Assembly (NCBI GenBank): GCA_022570795.1
Contig: JAKUDP010000003.1
Coordinates: forward strand, 372,001 to 436,000
Length of the DNA: 64,000 nucleotides
Reading direction: 5' to 3'
DNA from: Sphaerulina vaccinii
Lineage: Eukaryota; Ascomycota; Dothideomycetes; Mycosphaerellales; Mycosphaerellaceae
Below the pieces are notes generated by a model. The model was not told where the DNA came from. It searched no databases and saw only the letters and a program-made list of their open reading frames with translations. The position numbers and the translations under genes are program-made. Positions 1-8,079 of this stretch are shown here, piece after piece; position 1 is the first letter of the stretch; each line of letters opens with the position of its first letter.

Positions 1-367
1 GTAGTCCGCGTTGGGATCGTAGTTGCCGTGGATCTTTGGGTTGTACTGCAGAGGGTGTGTCTCCGCCAACCTCTGCTCAGCGCCGGGGCCTGCCATGTCT
101 GTGTTAGTTGTCGTGGCTTCTGAAAGCTTCGCAGAGAAACTTACGTTCCACGCCCGGAGGGTACTGCAGACCACATGGGTCTGGTCCCGCCAGTTCTATG
201 TCATAGAGCCAATATGGCTCTGCTGGCTCCTCCCAGCTCGAGGCACCACTCTCGGTGTTGGTGTAGTAATGGGCAGGAGTGCCCGGGGCCGGAGAGGGGT
301 TGGCACACTTGTACCATTTGTACCGGACTAGTAGTCTCTGATATCCATCAGCAATTGTTGGCGCCAT
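1..367 (-). CDS. WW-domain protein, 5' part only (runs off the left edge)
   Basis: Two exons are visible on the minus strand: 367-145, and 98-1, which is open to the window edge. The intron 144-99 (46 nt) starts GTAAGT, has an ACTAAC branch site and ends ACAG; the phase is kept. The start MAPTIADGYQ follows an Ala-rich stretch that I read as 5' UTR. Residues about 13-45 look like a WW domain: a YKWYKC start, a paired Tyr (HYYTNT) and the second Trp in SSWEEP. After the intron the frame continues with a Pro/Tyr/Asn-rich segment (HPLQYNPKIHGNYDP). WW domains bind proline-rich ligands. The partner and role here are unknown because the C-terminal part is missing. A decayed inverted copy of this 5' end lies at 4340-4531. 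Confidence 0.6.
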
Positions 368-1484
368 GGCTGCGGCGGCGAGGGGGCGTGGTTGGTGAGT
401 GGAAGCGTGAGAGGGGAAAGGAAAGACGGAAATCGCGTAAACAAATTCAACAAAAAAGCCAAGACCCGGGAGATATGCGACATCGCCGCAGTGAGCTTTC
501 CACGCCAGCACAGCCAATACTGTGCGCATCGCCGACAGTCCACTAGAGCCAAGCCAACGAGGTCTCGCCTGGAGCCGTATGGCGAGCTGCTATCGAAGGT
601 GGAGAGCCATGCAGTACCGATTGTGATATGCACTTCCACTTAATGTTCAGCACTGCGCGCAAGGCCGTGGTGAGCGCCAGGACAGCGAACGATTGCCATA
701 TCTCCACCACTCCACGAACGCCAGGCCATCGGCAGCGCAGATGAGGTCGTATGGCGAGCTTCTGTCGAAGATGGAGAGATGCGCAGTGCTGATCGTGATA
801 TGCAGTCCCACTTGATATTGGACGCTCTGCTCAGATGCCACAAGGACGCGGTTCAAGCCAGCAAATCGTTCCATGAGAGACCCTGCCACACAGGCAAGAC
901 TGTGCCTACATCTCTTCCCAACTCGAAGGCAACTGCGGCATAGAAGCTTCAAGCAAGGCGCCGTGCGCAGATGGTCCGGACACTGGAGATGCTCGACAGG
1001 TGCTCTGGCGAATTCGGTCCAGGTGAGCCCGCAGAACCAGGAGTATACTCGATCTTCTCCGGGAGTATATGGCAACTATGCCACTGGAATCCGCAGAGGG
1101 CATGGCGGCCGCAGAAAGAACAAGGAACAGAATATGCGCGTCTACTCCAGGTTTCACTCACCGTCTGCTCCGACTCTTCTTCCTCCTTCTTCCTCTCTTC
1201 TTCTTCTTCCACTACTTCCACAGCATTCTGTTTGCCTTTATTATGTACCTATATTCTGCTGTTAGCCTACTACGAAGGTACATGATTTGTCTTGTGTCAA
1301 ATGCAAGAAAGAATCAGGCTACGAGCATTACGCGCCCGTAGCACCAGGTGCAGTACCTGCCAAGGCTAGTGCATGGCAGACTGTGACAATAGAGCGATGC
1401 TCGACGCGGAAGCCCATCGGTACACATCCAGTGCGTACGTAGTGAGTGCTACGATTTCCAGATCGTGGTAGCATCTGGACTCAC
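368..1484. other. Intergenic, no recognisable gene
   Basis: Only short overlapping frames occur on both strands, with no family resemblance and no coherent splice structure. The stretch contains the imperfect direct repeat listed at 576-812 and a pyrimidine-rich tract near 1170-1215. Confidence 0.5.
576..812. repeat. Imperfect direct repeat, two ~65-bp copies
   Basis: The copies are 576-641 and 748-812. Both begin CGTATGGCGAGCT, share the cores TCGAAG-TGGAGAG and GTGATATGCA, and end TCCCACTT or TTCCACTT. They are about three-quarters identical by eye and spaced about 172 bp apart. No open frame is conserved across both copies, so they look like non-coding duplication or remnants of a decayed element. 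Confidence 0.6.
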
Positions 1485-1622
1485 CTCCTCTGCTTCCTCA
1501 GCTTGATCTGCATTTTCTTCGCTGGACTCTTCGGGTTGCTCTGGTGCTTCGCTTGAGACTGGTTCAGGCAAGTCTGATGTCTGAGCGGCGCCCTTGATTC
1601 GGAACTCGCCGTCTTGCGCCAT
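1485..1622 (-). CDS. First exon of a small acidic protein (3' exon unresolved)
   Basis: The exon starts MAQDGEFRIK and runs 46 codons into a strongly acidic Glu/Ser/Pro tail (PEESSEENADQAEEAEE). It is followed by a canonical donor, GTGAGT, at 1484. No convincing acceptor and downstream exon could be fixed in 1330-1480; several AG sites give only short tails. I do not recognise the family. The acidic low-complexity tail suggests a small intrinsically disordered protein. If the donor is not used, the frame stops 10 codons later. Confidence 0.4.
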
Positions 1623-2041
1623 GATGCAAGCTTTGCGAGGTGCGAAAGTGTGTGTATGCGAGGGTAGACAACTTGTCGCATGCGAGAAAGCAAGAGTGAG
1701 GTTGCGAAACTTTGAGCCAAGACCTCCAGCCGAAGGAGGCAGCCACAAGTCGGGGGACCCACACTGTGAGAGATGAAGGCAGGCACGCATCGACAGTGAC
1801 CTCGTGTCATACATCATCCGTTCTTCGACATGGCATCGTTACTGGAGTCAAAGCCAGCGTGTCCCACGGCGTAGGCAGTAGTCGGTAGCGAGCTGTGGTT
1901 GTTCTCTTGCTCAAAGATCTTGACCAAGGCAGCTTGCTTCGGGACCAGCTCTTTGCTGATCGAGTCTGCCAGGAGCTGCTACACTTCCCCAGCGGGTGTC
2001 CTGCGTCCTTGTGCAAATGACACTGCTGTAGCGATGCAGCC
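1623..2041. other. Divergent intergenic spacer
   Basis: This stretch separates the acidic-protein exon (minus) from the 2042 gene (plus) and would hold both promoters. I see no conserved element. The overlapping frames here have no family features. Confidence 0.4.
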
Positions 2042-2695
2042 ATGGCACAGCCAGTGCTGGTGAGGGCGTATACTGGCGACAAGAGGAGCAGAGAAGGAGC
2101 TCCTGGGAAGCTCAGCGATGCAGCAGCACTCCCTCCCATATCGTCGTATGCTTTCGCGGACATTCTCCGGTCGGTGGACGGTAGCCGGGACTTCCAGATA
2201 GCTATCGACGGCATCGCAGAGATATGCGCAAAGACACGACTTTCTCTAGCGGATGAGTACGGTGCTCATCTGCCTCCACTGGGCGAGATCACGGTCGCGA
2301 CTGCGACCGCTCCACGACCACAGCCTCGACCAGGCATGCGCCGCGTTTTGACGTCCGTACCAGAAGCGAGCTCAGGAAGCAGCGAAGGAAGTCGCAAGAG
2401 CAGCAAGAAGAGAGGCAGTATCTTCAGCTTTCGCAAGCAGCAGCAGGCAAAGCAGGACAGTAGACCGTTGCGTCAGATCCGCATCAGCAGTGTAGGACGG
2501 ACGATACCAGTGGGCACGACCACGGCAATGGCTGTTGAGGTCATATTGCCCGAGAGTCGTACTCGAAGCTCCTCAGAGACCACTGTTGTAGGCCTTGTTC
2601 CATCGAGGCCGGCTTCTCGCGCGCGTGCGGCCAGTTTGGCGCAATCGAGTTTGCAGCGCCTGCTCGCGCCAAGACGGGCAATGGCGACGGGTTGA
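2042..2695 (+). CDS. Hypothetical protein, 217 aa, basic C-terminal half
   Basis: This is a single open frame starting MAQPVLVRAY. Residues about 30-75 (ISSYAFADILRSVDGSRDF, then AEICAKTRLSLADEY) look like a short folded helical segment. The rest is Ser/Arg/Lys-rich and probably disordered (SRKSSKKRGSIFSFRKQQQ near 125-145), which could act as a nuclear or phospho-regulated region. There is no signal peptide and no membrane segment. I do not recognise the family. The codon pattern is smooth and the reverse-strand frame lacks it, which supports coding. Its 3' end overlaps the weaker minus-strand model at 2541-2923. Confidence 0.6.
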   Translation: MAQPVLVRAYTGDKRSREGAPGKLSDAAALPPISSYAFADILRSVDGSRDFQIAIDGIAEICAKTRLSLADEYGAHLPPLGEITVATATAPRPQPRPGMRRVLTSVPEASSGSSEGSRKSSKKRGSIFSFRKQQQAKQDSRPLRQIRISSVGRTIPVGTTTAMAVEVILPESRTRSSSETTVVGLVPSRPASRARAASLAQSSLQRLLAPRRAMATG

Positions 2696-2923
2696 AGATG
2701 CTGAATGGTGGCGCTATAGCGCTGTTTCGTTGTCGAGGTCGTTCCCCTGATCGAGTCCTCAAGGATGATGTCGTCGAGTTCTGATATGAAAGGGAAATGA
2801 AGAAAGACAGAGACCTACCTGTGCCATTTGGCGGTCGTTCTCATCAGCAATTCGAGCCTTCTCTGCTTTCTTAGCATTGATGCGCTGCTGTAACGCGGCT
2901 CTGTCGTATGCGTCGGTGGTCAT
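2541..2923 (-). CDS. Small Lys/Arg-rich helical protein, two-exon model (3' exon doubtful)
   Basis: Exon 1 (2923-2819) encodes 35 residues starting MTTDAYDRAALQQ, a charged helical stretch (INAKKAEKARIADENDRQM) ending at a good donor, GTAGGT. A short 38-nt intron ending TATCAG (2781) would lead to a tail that stops at 2541. That tail overlaps the 3' end of the plus-strand gene at 2042-2695, so either the tail or the acceptor is probably wrong. Exon 1 looks real; the family is not recognised. Confidence 0.35.
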
Positions 2924-3103
2924 GATTGCGGCGGAGGTGTGTGTGGAGTGGTGATGTTTTGGTGAGGAATATGAGAAAGTTGTGGTATTGAAGTTGGTTG
3001 GAGCTTTGAGGATCTCGCCCGCCTAACTTCACTTCAATTCTCACGCTCGTACATTCCTCCTGCAGCCAAAAGACCACACACTCTCCGCGCCGCTCCACCC
3101 ACC

Positions 3104-3509
3104 ATGGCACCAAGAATCTCCTTCAAGCTCCCACCCGCCTCCAAGAAGCGCATCAGAGACGACATCAACGTCCTAGAGGTGGCTCCTCCAGCCAAACGCC
3201 AGGCTGTTGACCTCACCAACAACAGCAGCAACAACAACAAGTCTCCGGCGGAGACATCGTAAGCGTGTCTCTAACTGCTTTCAGTGTGTACAGCACTAAC
3301 ATATGTGTAGATCGTGCTCCTGCGCCTCCTGCAACGAGACCACCGCCGACGAAGACGATGACGACCACTTCTCTGGCCGCCCCCTCCCCTTCCGCCCTCT
3401 TTTGCCCGGTCCTGGTGACCCACCACCACCATGGACCTTCCTGACGGCACACCCTCTGGGCCCGCCACCACTCTTCCGCCTCGGCTGGTTCTTTGCCTCT
3501 CTCCGTTGA
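3104..3509 (+). CDS. Small basic/proline-rich hypothetical protein, 117 aa
   Basis: There are two exons, 3104-3258 and 3311-3509. The 52-nt intron begins GTAAGC, has a CACTAAC branch site and ends TGTAG; the reading phase is kept across it. The N-terminus is basic (ISFKLPPASKKRIRDDI) with a PPAKRQ patch resembling a nuclear localisation signal, followed by an Asn/Ser run. Exon 2 starts with a Cys cluster (SCSCASCNE), then an acidic run, then Pro/Leu-rich sequence. Length and composition suggest a rapidly evolving nuclear protein. The function is unknown. Confidence 0.5.
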
Positions 3510-3658
3510 GCGTTGTTTGTTCTTTGTTTGGCTGGATTTTGTGCCTGTGAGCACGGTGAGCGGCGCTCTGCTGGAGAGCAGAGAGAATTGGCTGCCATAG
3601 TGGCGAAATGAAATCTTCGACCACATCAGTGTTCTCCGCGCCTTCTCATGCCCTCCAT

Positions 3659-4330
3659 GGCATTATACCTACAACTGATGTGCTAGCAGCTTTTGCTCCT
3701 CGAGCGGAGAGGTATCAATCTCACATACAGTGGCTCTCTGTGTCCCTGGCGGAGGCTATGGCACTACAGGCACAACCAGGTCAGCGAAGCGATTCTACCA
3801 GCTGAATGGAGAGATGTGAGCTATTCCTGACGGTTCTCAGGAGATTCTCTCGCAGCCACGGCACTGCGCTTGCGGCTCACATGGCAGGAGATGTAACCCT
3901 ACTGAATGGAGAGGTTTTGGCCAGGTTCCTTGTGGCTCTCTGACTTACTGATGATGTCTATGGCACTACAGGCACAACCAGGCCAGCAAAGCATTTCTGC
4001 CTTCTAGCGGAGAGACATGGGCCACCTCAAAACGCTCTCTGCAGATTCTTCCGCCACTGAGGCACTACACTTGCAACCGATATGGCAGGAGATTTCAATT
4101 TATTGAACAGAGAGGGTCAATCCTGGACACTTATGCCTCTCTGAACCACTGATGCTGTCTACGACACTACTGGCGTAAGCGAAGCGATACAGAGATTCTG
4201 CCTGCTAACAGAGATTTCCTAGCTATGACTCCAGGCTCTCCAATGTCTCTTCTGCCACCGCGCCATGACAAGCACCATCGATAGGCCAGGAGACGTCAAC
4301 GATCATACAGAGACGGCTCGACCTGTAATT
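3659..4330. repeat. Degenerate ~100-bp tandem array, about 7 units, with ~200-bp higher-order period
   Basis: Unit anchors (GGCACTAC-like) lie at 3659, 3760, 3860, 3962, 4061, 4163 and 4260, so the spacing is 97-102 bp. Alternate units are most alike. Units 3760, 3962 and 4163 share CACTACAGGCACAACCAGG-type cores. Units 3860, 4061 and 4260 share GGCAGGAGAT-type cores followed by a GAATGGAGAGG-like box. This points to amplification of a two-unit block of about 201 bp. The spacing is not a constant multiple of three and stops interrupt every frame, so present-day coding is unlikely. Confidence 0.75.
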
Positions 4331-4339
4331 CACGTTATC

Positions 4340-4531
4340 CTTTTTCTCCTTCTCACGCTTCCTTACCACATTACGCTCGCCGCTTCGCCGACTATAGAGC
4401 AACCAGATTCTGACGGATACCAGGGAAACATTGCCAGATATAAATGGTATAAGTGTGAGACCACTTCGTCGACCATTGAGCAACCAAACTCTGACGGATA
4501 CCAGAGAAACGTACCTGGCCCGCACGGCTGA
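4340..4531 (+). pseudogene. Relic of the WW-gene 5' end, inverted relative to 1-367
   Basis: The plus strand here encodes DGYQGNIARYKWYKCE, which closely matches DGYQRLLVRYKWYKCA of the minus-strand gene at the left edge. Resemblance also extends into the upstream pyrimidine-rich leader (CTCACGCTTCC...CTCGCCGC). The ATG is missing, and the DGYQ segment is present twice (4390-4429 and 4471-4510, about 85% identical). No WW core follows. This is a partial, decayed, inverted duplicate. Confidence 0.55.
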
Positions 4532-4549
4532 TACCACCGGTGTTACCAA

Positions 4550-5515
4550 ACAGCTCGAGCCCCAAGGCATCTCCATCTTCGAACACCGGGCCCACGCCAC
4601 CGAGTCCGACTTCCACAAGCAATGAGGACACCACTGGGAGACTAGAGTGGAGGGTTAGGCCACTCACTTACCGGAGCAGTATACTTCAGTCAAAGTCATG
4701 TTGCCGGGTACTCCGCATCCTCTCTTGAGTCCACGGCGCTGTAAGCAAAACCAACACAACAGAAGACCTTGGTTCTCAAACTAGAGAGGCCTAGGCTACA
4801 AAATGGAGCCGCTCTGCATGACTCGCGATGTCCATGGCAATACAAAGTACGATCAGATCAGCAGATGAATATTGCGTAGGAATGGGGAGGACTGAGTAGG
4901 TGTGACAATGCAACGTCATGAATGAAGCTAGAGATACGCTGCTGCGGCAGCTTGCACCCAAGGGAGTGGGTTACAGGATCTACTTGTCCGGCGTCCTCCA
5001 AGACACACTTGATGGATATGAAGGGTAAGATGAAAGCAGCGACGGACAAAGTGCCGGACGAAGATACGATGATCCAGCTCATGAATTTGGTGTCGAACAT
5101 CGCAGGCAGCATAAAAACGTTCCAGAAAGACTTGAACGACTTGGCAACAAAGCACGCTGGACAGTTTCCAATGTCGCTAGAAAATTATAGCAAGATCGAA
5201 TTCAAGGCGTTTGCGACGTCGTTGGTGGAGCCTGAGCAAGAGACACCCTCCCGTCCAAAGAAGCAGGTGAACACGAGAGGCACGAAGAAGTGAAGGTGAC
5301 TGGGGACGTCCGTGGGAGTATGATGTCTTGTCTGGCGCTGCATACTGAACCGAAGTCTTCGACTACGGCGTAGCCATGGACACCTACCTCGCTCGCACGG
5401 ATTGCTCTGGATAATTTCCAGACTCAAGGCATCTCCATCTTCGATAGCCCAATCCACGCCACCGAGTCGCAACCACGCAAGCATAGGGAAGGTACTGAGG
5501 TTCTAGAGTGAGAAA
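4550..5515. repeat. Pair of ~95-bp direct repeats flanking a small ORF
   Basis: The copies lie at about 4550-4645 and 5413-5512. Both contain CAAGGCATCTCCATCTTCGA, then CACGCCACCGAGTC, and end TAGAGTG. Read on the minus strand both encode a similar peptide (LGGV-x5-EDGDAL-x-LE), with mostly conservative differences. They may therefore be relics of duplicated exons rather than transposon ends. No target-site duplication or terminal motif is visible. Confidence 0.6.
4922..5293 (+). CDS. Hypothetical protein, 123 aa or less
   Basis: This frame has protein-like composition from about residue 31 (MDMKGKMKAATDKVPDED) through an amphipathic helical region (MIQLMNLVSNIAGSIKTFQK) to a basic tail (PSRPKKQVNTRGTKK). 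The second Met at 5012 is the more believable start. No family is recognised. It lies between the two copies of the 4550/5413 direct repeat and next to the gene relic, so it could itself be a remnant. There is no signal peptide or membrane segment. Confidence 0.4.
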   Translation: MKLEIRCCGSLHPREWVTGSTCPASSKTHLMDMKGKMKAATDKVPDEDTMIQLMNLVSNIAGSIKTFQKDLNDLATKHAGQFPMSLENYSKIEFKAFATSLVEPEQETPSRPKKQVNTRGTKK

Positions 5516-5813
5516 GAAAGCGACTGCGAATTTCTCTACGAAGTCGCAACAAGCAGATATTGAGCTGTTTAACTCTTACGATTCGCCGTTTGCCAGAATC
5601 GATCGATACTGGACGTGTGCTTTGAATACTGCTATATATAAGTGGACATCATGTAGATGATCGTGCCTCAAAGGACATGTCATTTGCTATCTGTCTAGTT
5701 CTATCGTCTACGTACACACATATCTCTTCATCATCTGCCACTTCGCCATTTCAGAAGCCTCCAACCAGCGCACTTGTACCTCTCACCACGTCACCAGTGA
5801 TGCATCACACTGT
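5294..5813. other. Intergenic, contains right copy of the direct repeat
   Basis: Apart from the repeat copy at 5413-5512, nothing recognisable is seen. A plus-strand frame at 5677-6024 runs antisense through the secreted-protein gene and is treated as a shadow. Confidence 0.4.
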
Positions 5814-6218
5814 CTACGCAACCTTCTCCTTGTCCCCTTCGCTGAGTAACTCATTGAGCTGCGACAGCGTCTGTCCATCAAACGGAGCCGCGGCAGCATC
5901 GGCAGACGCCTCACGTCTGCCTAGTCCAAGCTTCTTCAGGATCCCACTCCAGCTCCAGCTAACACGAGGGGCTCGTGAGCCGCTCAATCGTGGCTCTGCC
6001 TCTGCCTCACGCGCAATGAGGTGAGGAGCAAATGCAGCGACGGCTTCGCGCTTCTCCTCTTCTCTGCCTTCAGTTGTTGCCACTCCCTGCAGCGGGCAGC
6101 CTTCTCCAAGCTGCCATTCAGGTTGCCAGATGTCTGCATCTCGAGCCTCCTGGATAGGAGCAGCTTGAGCTGTGATGCATCCCAGGGAGAGAAGGCTGAT
6201 GAGACAGGCTGTCTTCAT
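5814..6218 (-). CDS. Small secreted protein with Kex2-like processing sites, 134 aa
   Basis: The N-terminus MKTACLISLLSLGCITAQA is a clear signal peptide with cleavage expected near A19. The rest is Ala/Glu-rich, with dibasic sites followed by Glu-Ala dipeptides (EEKREAVAAF, GRREASADA) and a monobasic IAREAEAEPRL. Lys-Arg followed by Glu-Ala repeats is the layout used by Kex2 and dipeptidyl aminopeptidase in fungal pheromone and other secreted precursors. No Cys-bounded alpha-factor-like peptide is present and there are only two Cys residues overall, both near the N-terminus, so it is not a clear pheromone precursor. A TATATGTATATA tract lies about 130 bp upstream of the start. It could be a secreted effector-like or processed peptide precursor. 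Confidence 0.5.
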   Translation of the reverse strand: MKTACLISLLSLGCITAQAAPIQEARDADIWQPEWQLGEGCPLQGVATTEGREEEKREAVAAFAPHLIAREAEAEPRLSGSRAPRVSWSWSGILKKLGLGRREASADAAAAPFDGQTLSQLNELLSEGDKEKVA

Positions 6219-6410
6219 TTTGAGATCTTGGGGCTTCGAGTGATTGGCGTAGAGTCCGGGAAACTATATTTGCGTATTCGGTGTTTGCGGTGTCTGTGGT
6301 TTCTGTGATGGAAAGAAGTAGTGCAGTTGTCGTTCTCATACCTTATATGTATATATGTCAACTATTGCACGACAATACCAAGCTGAGTGCAATGCTCTAG
6401 GCATAGGATT

Positions 6411-6494
6411 CACCGCTGATGTCGGTGGAGGCTGTCGTAACACCGCCGATCTTGGTGGAGGATGGCCTTAATCCACCGCTGATGTTGGTGGAGG
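6411..6494. repeat. Three tandem 21-bp repeats (CACCGCTGATG-T-GGTGGAGG)
   Basis: Copies start at 6411, 6441 and 6474, spaced 30 and 33 bp. Each contains an imperfect palindrome (CACCG...GGTGG), so each could form a small hairpin or a protein-binding site. They fall within a minus-strand frame where they would encode Ser-Thr-x-Ile-Gly/Ser-Gly motifs. Confidence 0.65.
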
Positions 6495-6998
6495 CGTGCC
6501 GTACTACGGATTCTAGTGTTCTTGGTCTGACCTCAGTACTAACATCCAGACATTGAAGCGGCACAATTTCTGGGTAAAGTCCGGCTTCAGCGGGATAGTA
6601 TGCTTGGCCGTCGCTGTCAACTTCATCTTTCTTTCTAAGACCTGCTGCTACGGAGGATTGAGATATTTGGAAGATAGTCGCGGGCTTTTGCATGCGACAA
6701 GATAGATCTCTCACGGTTGCCATCGGCCTTTTCTGATCAAACAAGGTAGTAAGTCGTCAGGCTTTGCTGGTGCGTGCTGGTACGTACTTGTGCAGTAATG
6801 ACTGCGCGCATCAAGGGACATGCCGGGAGTCGTTGGCGATTGTTTTGCTTGAATGAATGCACTTTCTTCTTGTGTCCAGCTGAAGAGTCCGCCGAGGAGT
6901 CCTAAGACAGTGGGATGTGTCGGCACTGCTTTCGCCTGCCCAAGGTAACGTTTCTGCTTATTGCCATGTTATAGAAGCCTATGTCAGAATTCGGAGTC
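6495..6998. other. Unassigned stretch with a weak minus-strand exon candidate
   Basis: Two adjoining minus-strand frames (6926-6711 and 6744-6397) could be joined only through splices that either shift phase or hit an early stop. No family is recognised. A GTACGT...GATCAG intron-like segment lies at about 6728-6783. Confidence 0.25.
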
Positions 6999-7639
6999 CT
7001 ATTCCTCCATAACAGTGGTCGTATGCAGTCCAGCTCTCCTGCGACTGCCGTCTGACAAACTTGCATAGCCAGGCGAAACGTGTCCAGGCGATAGGTAACC
7101 ATGCGGAGATGTACCGTTTACCTGCTGCGGTGATGGAGGCAGCATCAAGGTAGGCACTTCATCTTTGACTTTCTGTTTCTGCTTTTGTTGGCGGTAGTCC
7201 TTGGCTGACCTGACTTTGGCATTGATTGGAGGTGGGGTCGAGCTGAGGAAGGTGCCAGTAATCTTCTTGAACATTAGGCTTATGACGAGGCCACTTGAGA
7301 CTCCCACAATGGCGGCGATGGAGAGGTAGATGAAGAGTGTCTGTTTCAAATCAGCAATACATAGCTGGAGAAGGACAGGGAGGAATGGACCTCAAACTTG
7401 ACCAGGGCCTTGAATGGCAGCGCGAAACATGCCAACAAGAACTGTCCGAGATAGACGACAGGCTGTAGGGTGAACGCAATAGGTCGATACAGCAGGTGCA
7501 GCAGCCATAGTAGTGCGAATGCGATGTTCTTGAGAAGTGCCGCGATGCCGTAAAGAAGCCAGTACAGCGAGATGTAAACAACGGCGAGTGCAGGGTTCAT
7601 GTCGTCGCCGCTGCGATGGTCTGCCACATGTTCGGCCAT
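6999..7639 (-). CDS. Fungal integral membrane protein, ~197 aa
   Basis: There are two exons, 7639-7391 and 7340-6999, with a 50-nt intron whose weak donor is GTCCAT and whose acceptor is AAACAG; the phase is kept. The protein begins MAEHVADHRSGDDMNPALAV. Three or four hydrophobic segments follow: VVYISLYWLLYGIAALL, IAFALLWLLHLLYRP, VVYLGQFLLACFALPF, and after the intron TLFIYLSIAAIVGVSSGLVI. The cytosolic tail is basic and Gln/Lys-rich, then Pro/Ser/Gly-rich (SPHGYLSPGHVSPGY). The layout resembles a conserved but uncharacterised fungal ER or secretory-membrane protein. An alternative Met lies three codons upstream at 7648. Confidence 0.6.
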
Positions 7640-7648
7640 GCTTCTCAC

Positions 7649-8079
7649 GTCTCACGCGTGCCCCTCTCGTTCATGCTTGTCAGTGCCAGTTCTGATGCGG
7701 TAGCGGATGTCGGGTGGTCGCATGATCAGAGCGATCCGTGAGGCTCAAAGCGGTCGATGACTTGCATAACGGAAAGGCTAATGACAACATTTTATCTTTA
7801 TCCGCTCGTGCCAAGAAGCGACAACCCATGTTTGATCGACTATCGATGCGGGCTCCATATCTCGCTTGCGGAGAGCACTCTGGGGGTGGTCCAGCTTGCT
7901 TGCCTGCTTGCTGGCTCTTGTCCAGCTCTGCATCTTCACTAACGCCGTCGCCGTGACTACCTTACTTCTCCTCTGCCAGTGTTGTTGCCTCCGTCGTACC
8001 AAACGTCATGACCTTTTCGGCCGCTACCGATATCAGTACCCATTGAAAGAGCGTGAGTGCATAAAAGTACTGTAAGGCC
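7649..8079. other. Divergent promoter region (membrane protein / SNF1 beta)
   Basis: This spacer of about 430 bp lies between the start of the minus-strand membrane-protein gene and the plus-strand SNF1 beta gene, so it should contain both promoters. No TATA box or operator could be singled out. Frames here are short. Confidence 0.4.

Noticed and set aside
4550..5515. LTR-like pair around a small retroelement
   Set aside because: The repeats lack TG...CA ends, a primer-binding site, target duplication or any gag/pol frame between them.
5677..6024. Plus-strand 115-codon frame
   Set aside because: It runs antisense to the secreted-protein gene, which has a clear signal peptide.
5820..6218. 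Alpha-factor-type pheromone precursor
   Set aside because: Kex2-like sites are present, but no repeated mature peptide and no Trp/Cys-bounded peptide typical of ascomycete alpha pheromones was found.
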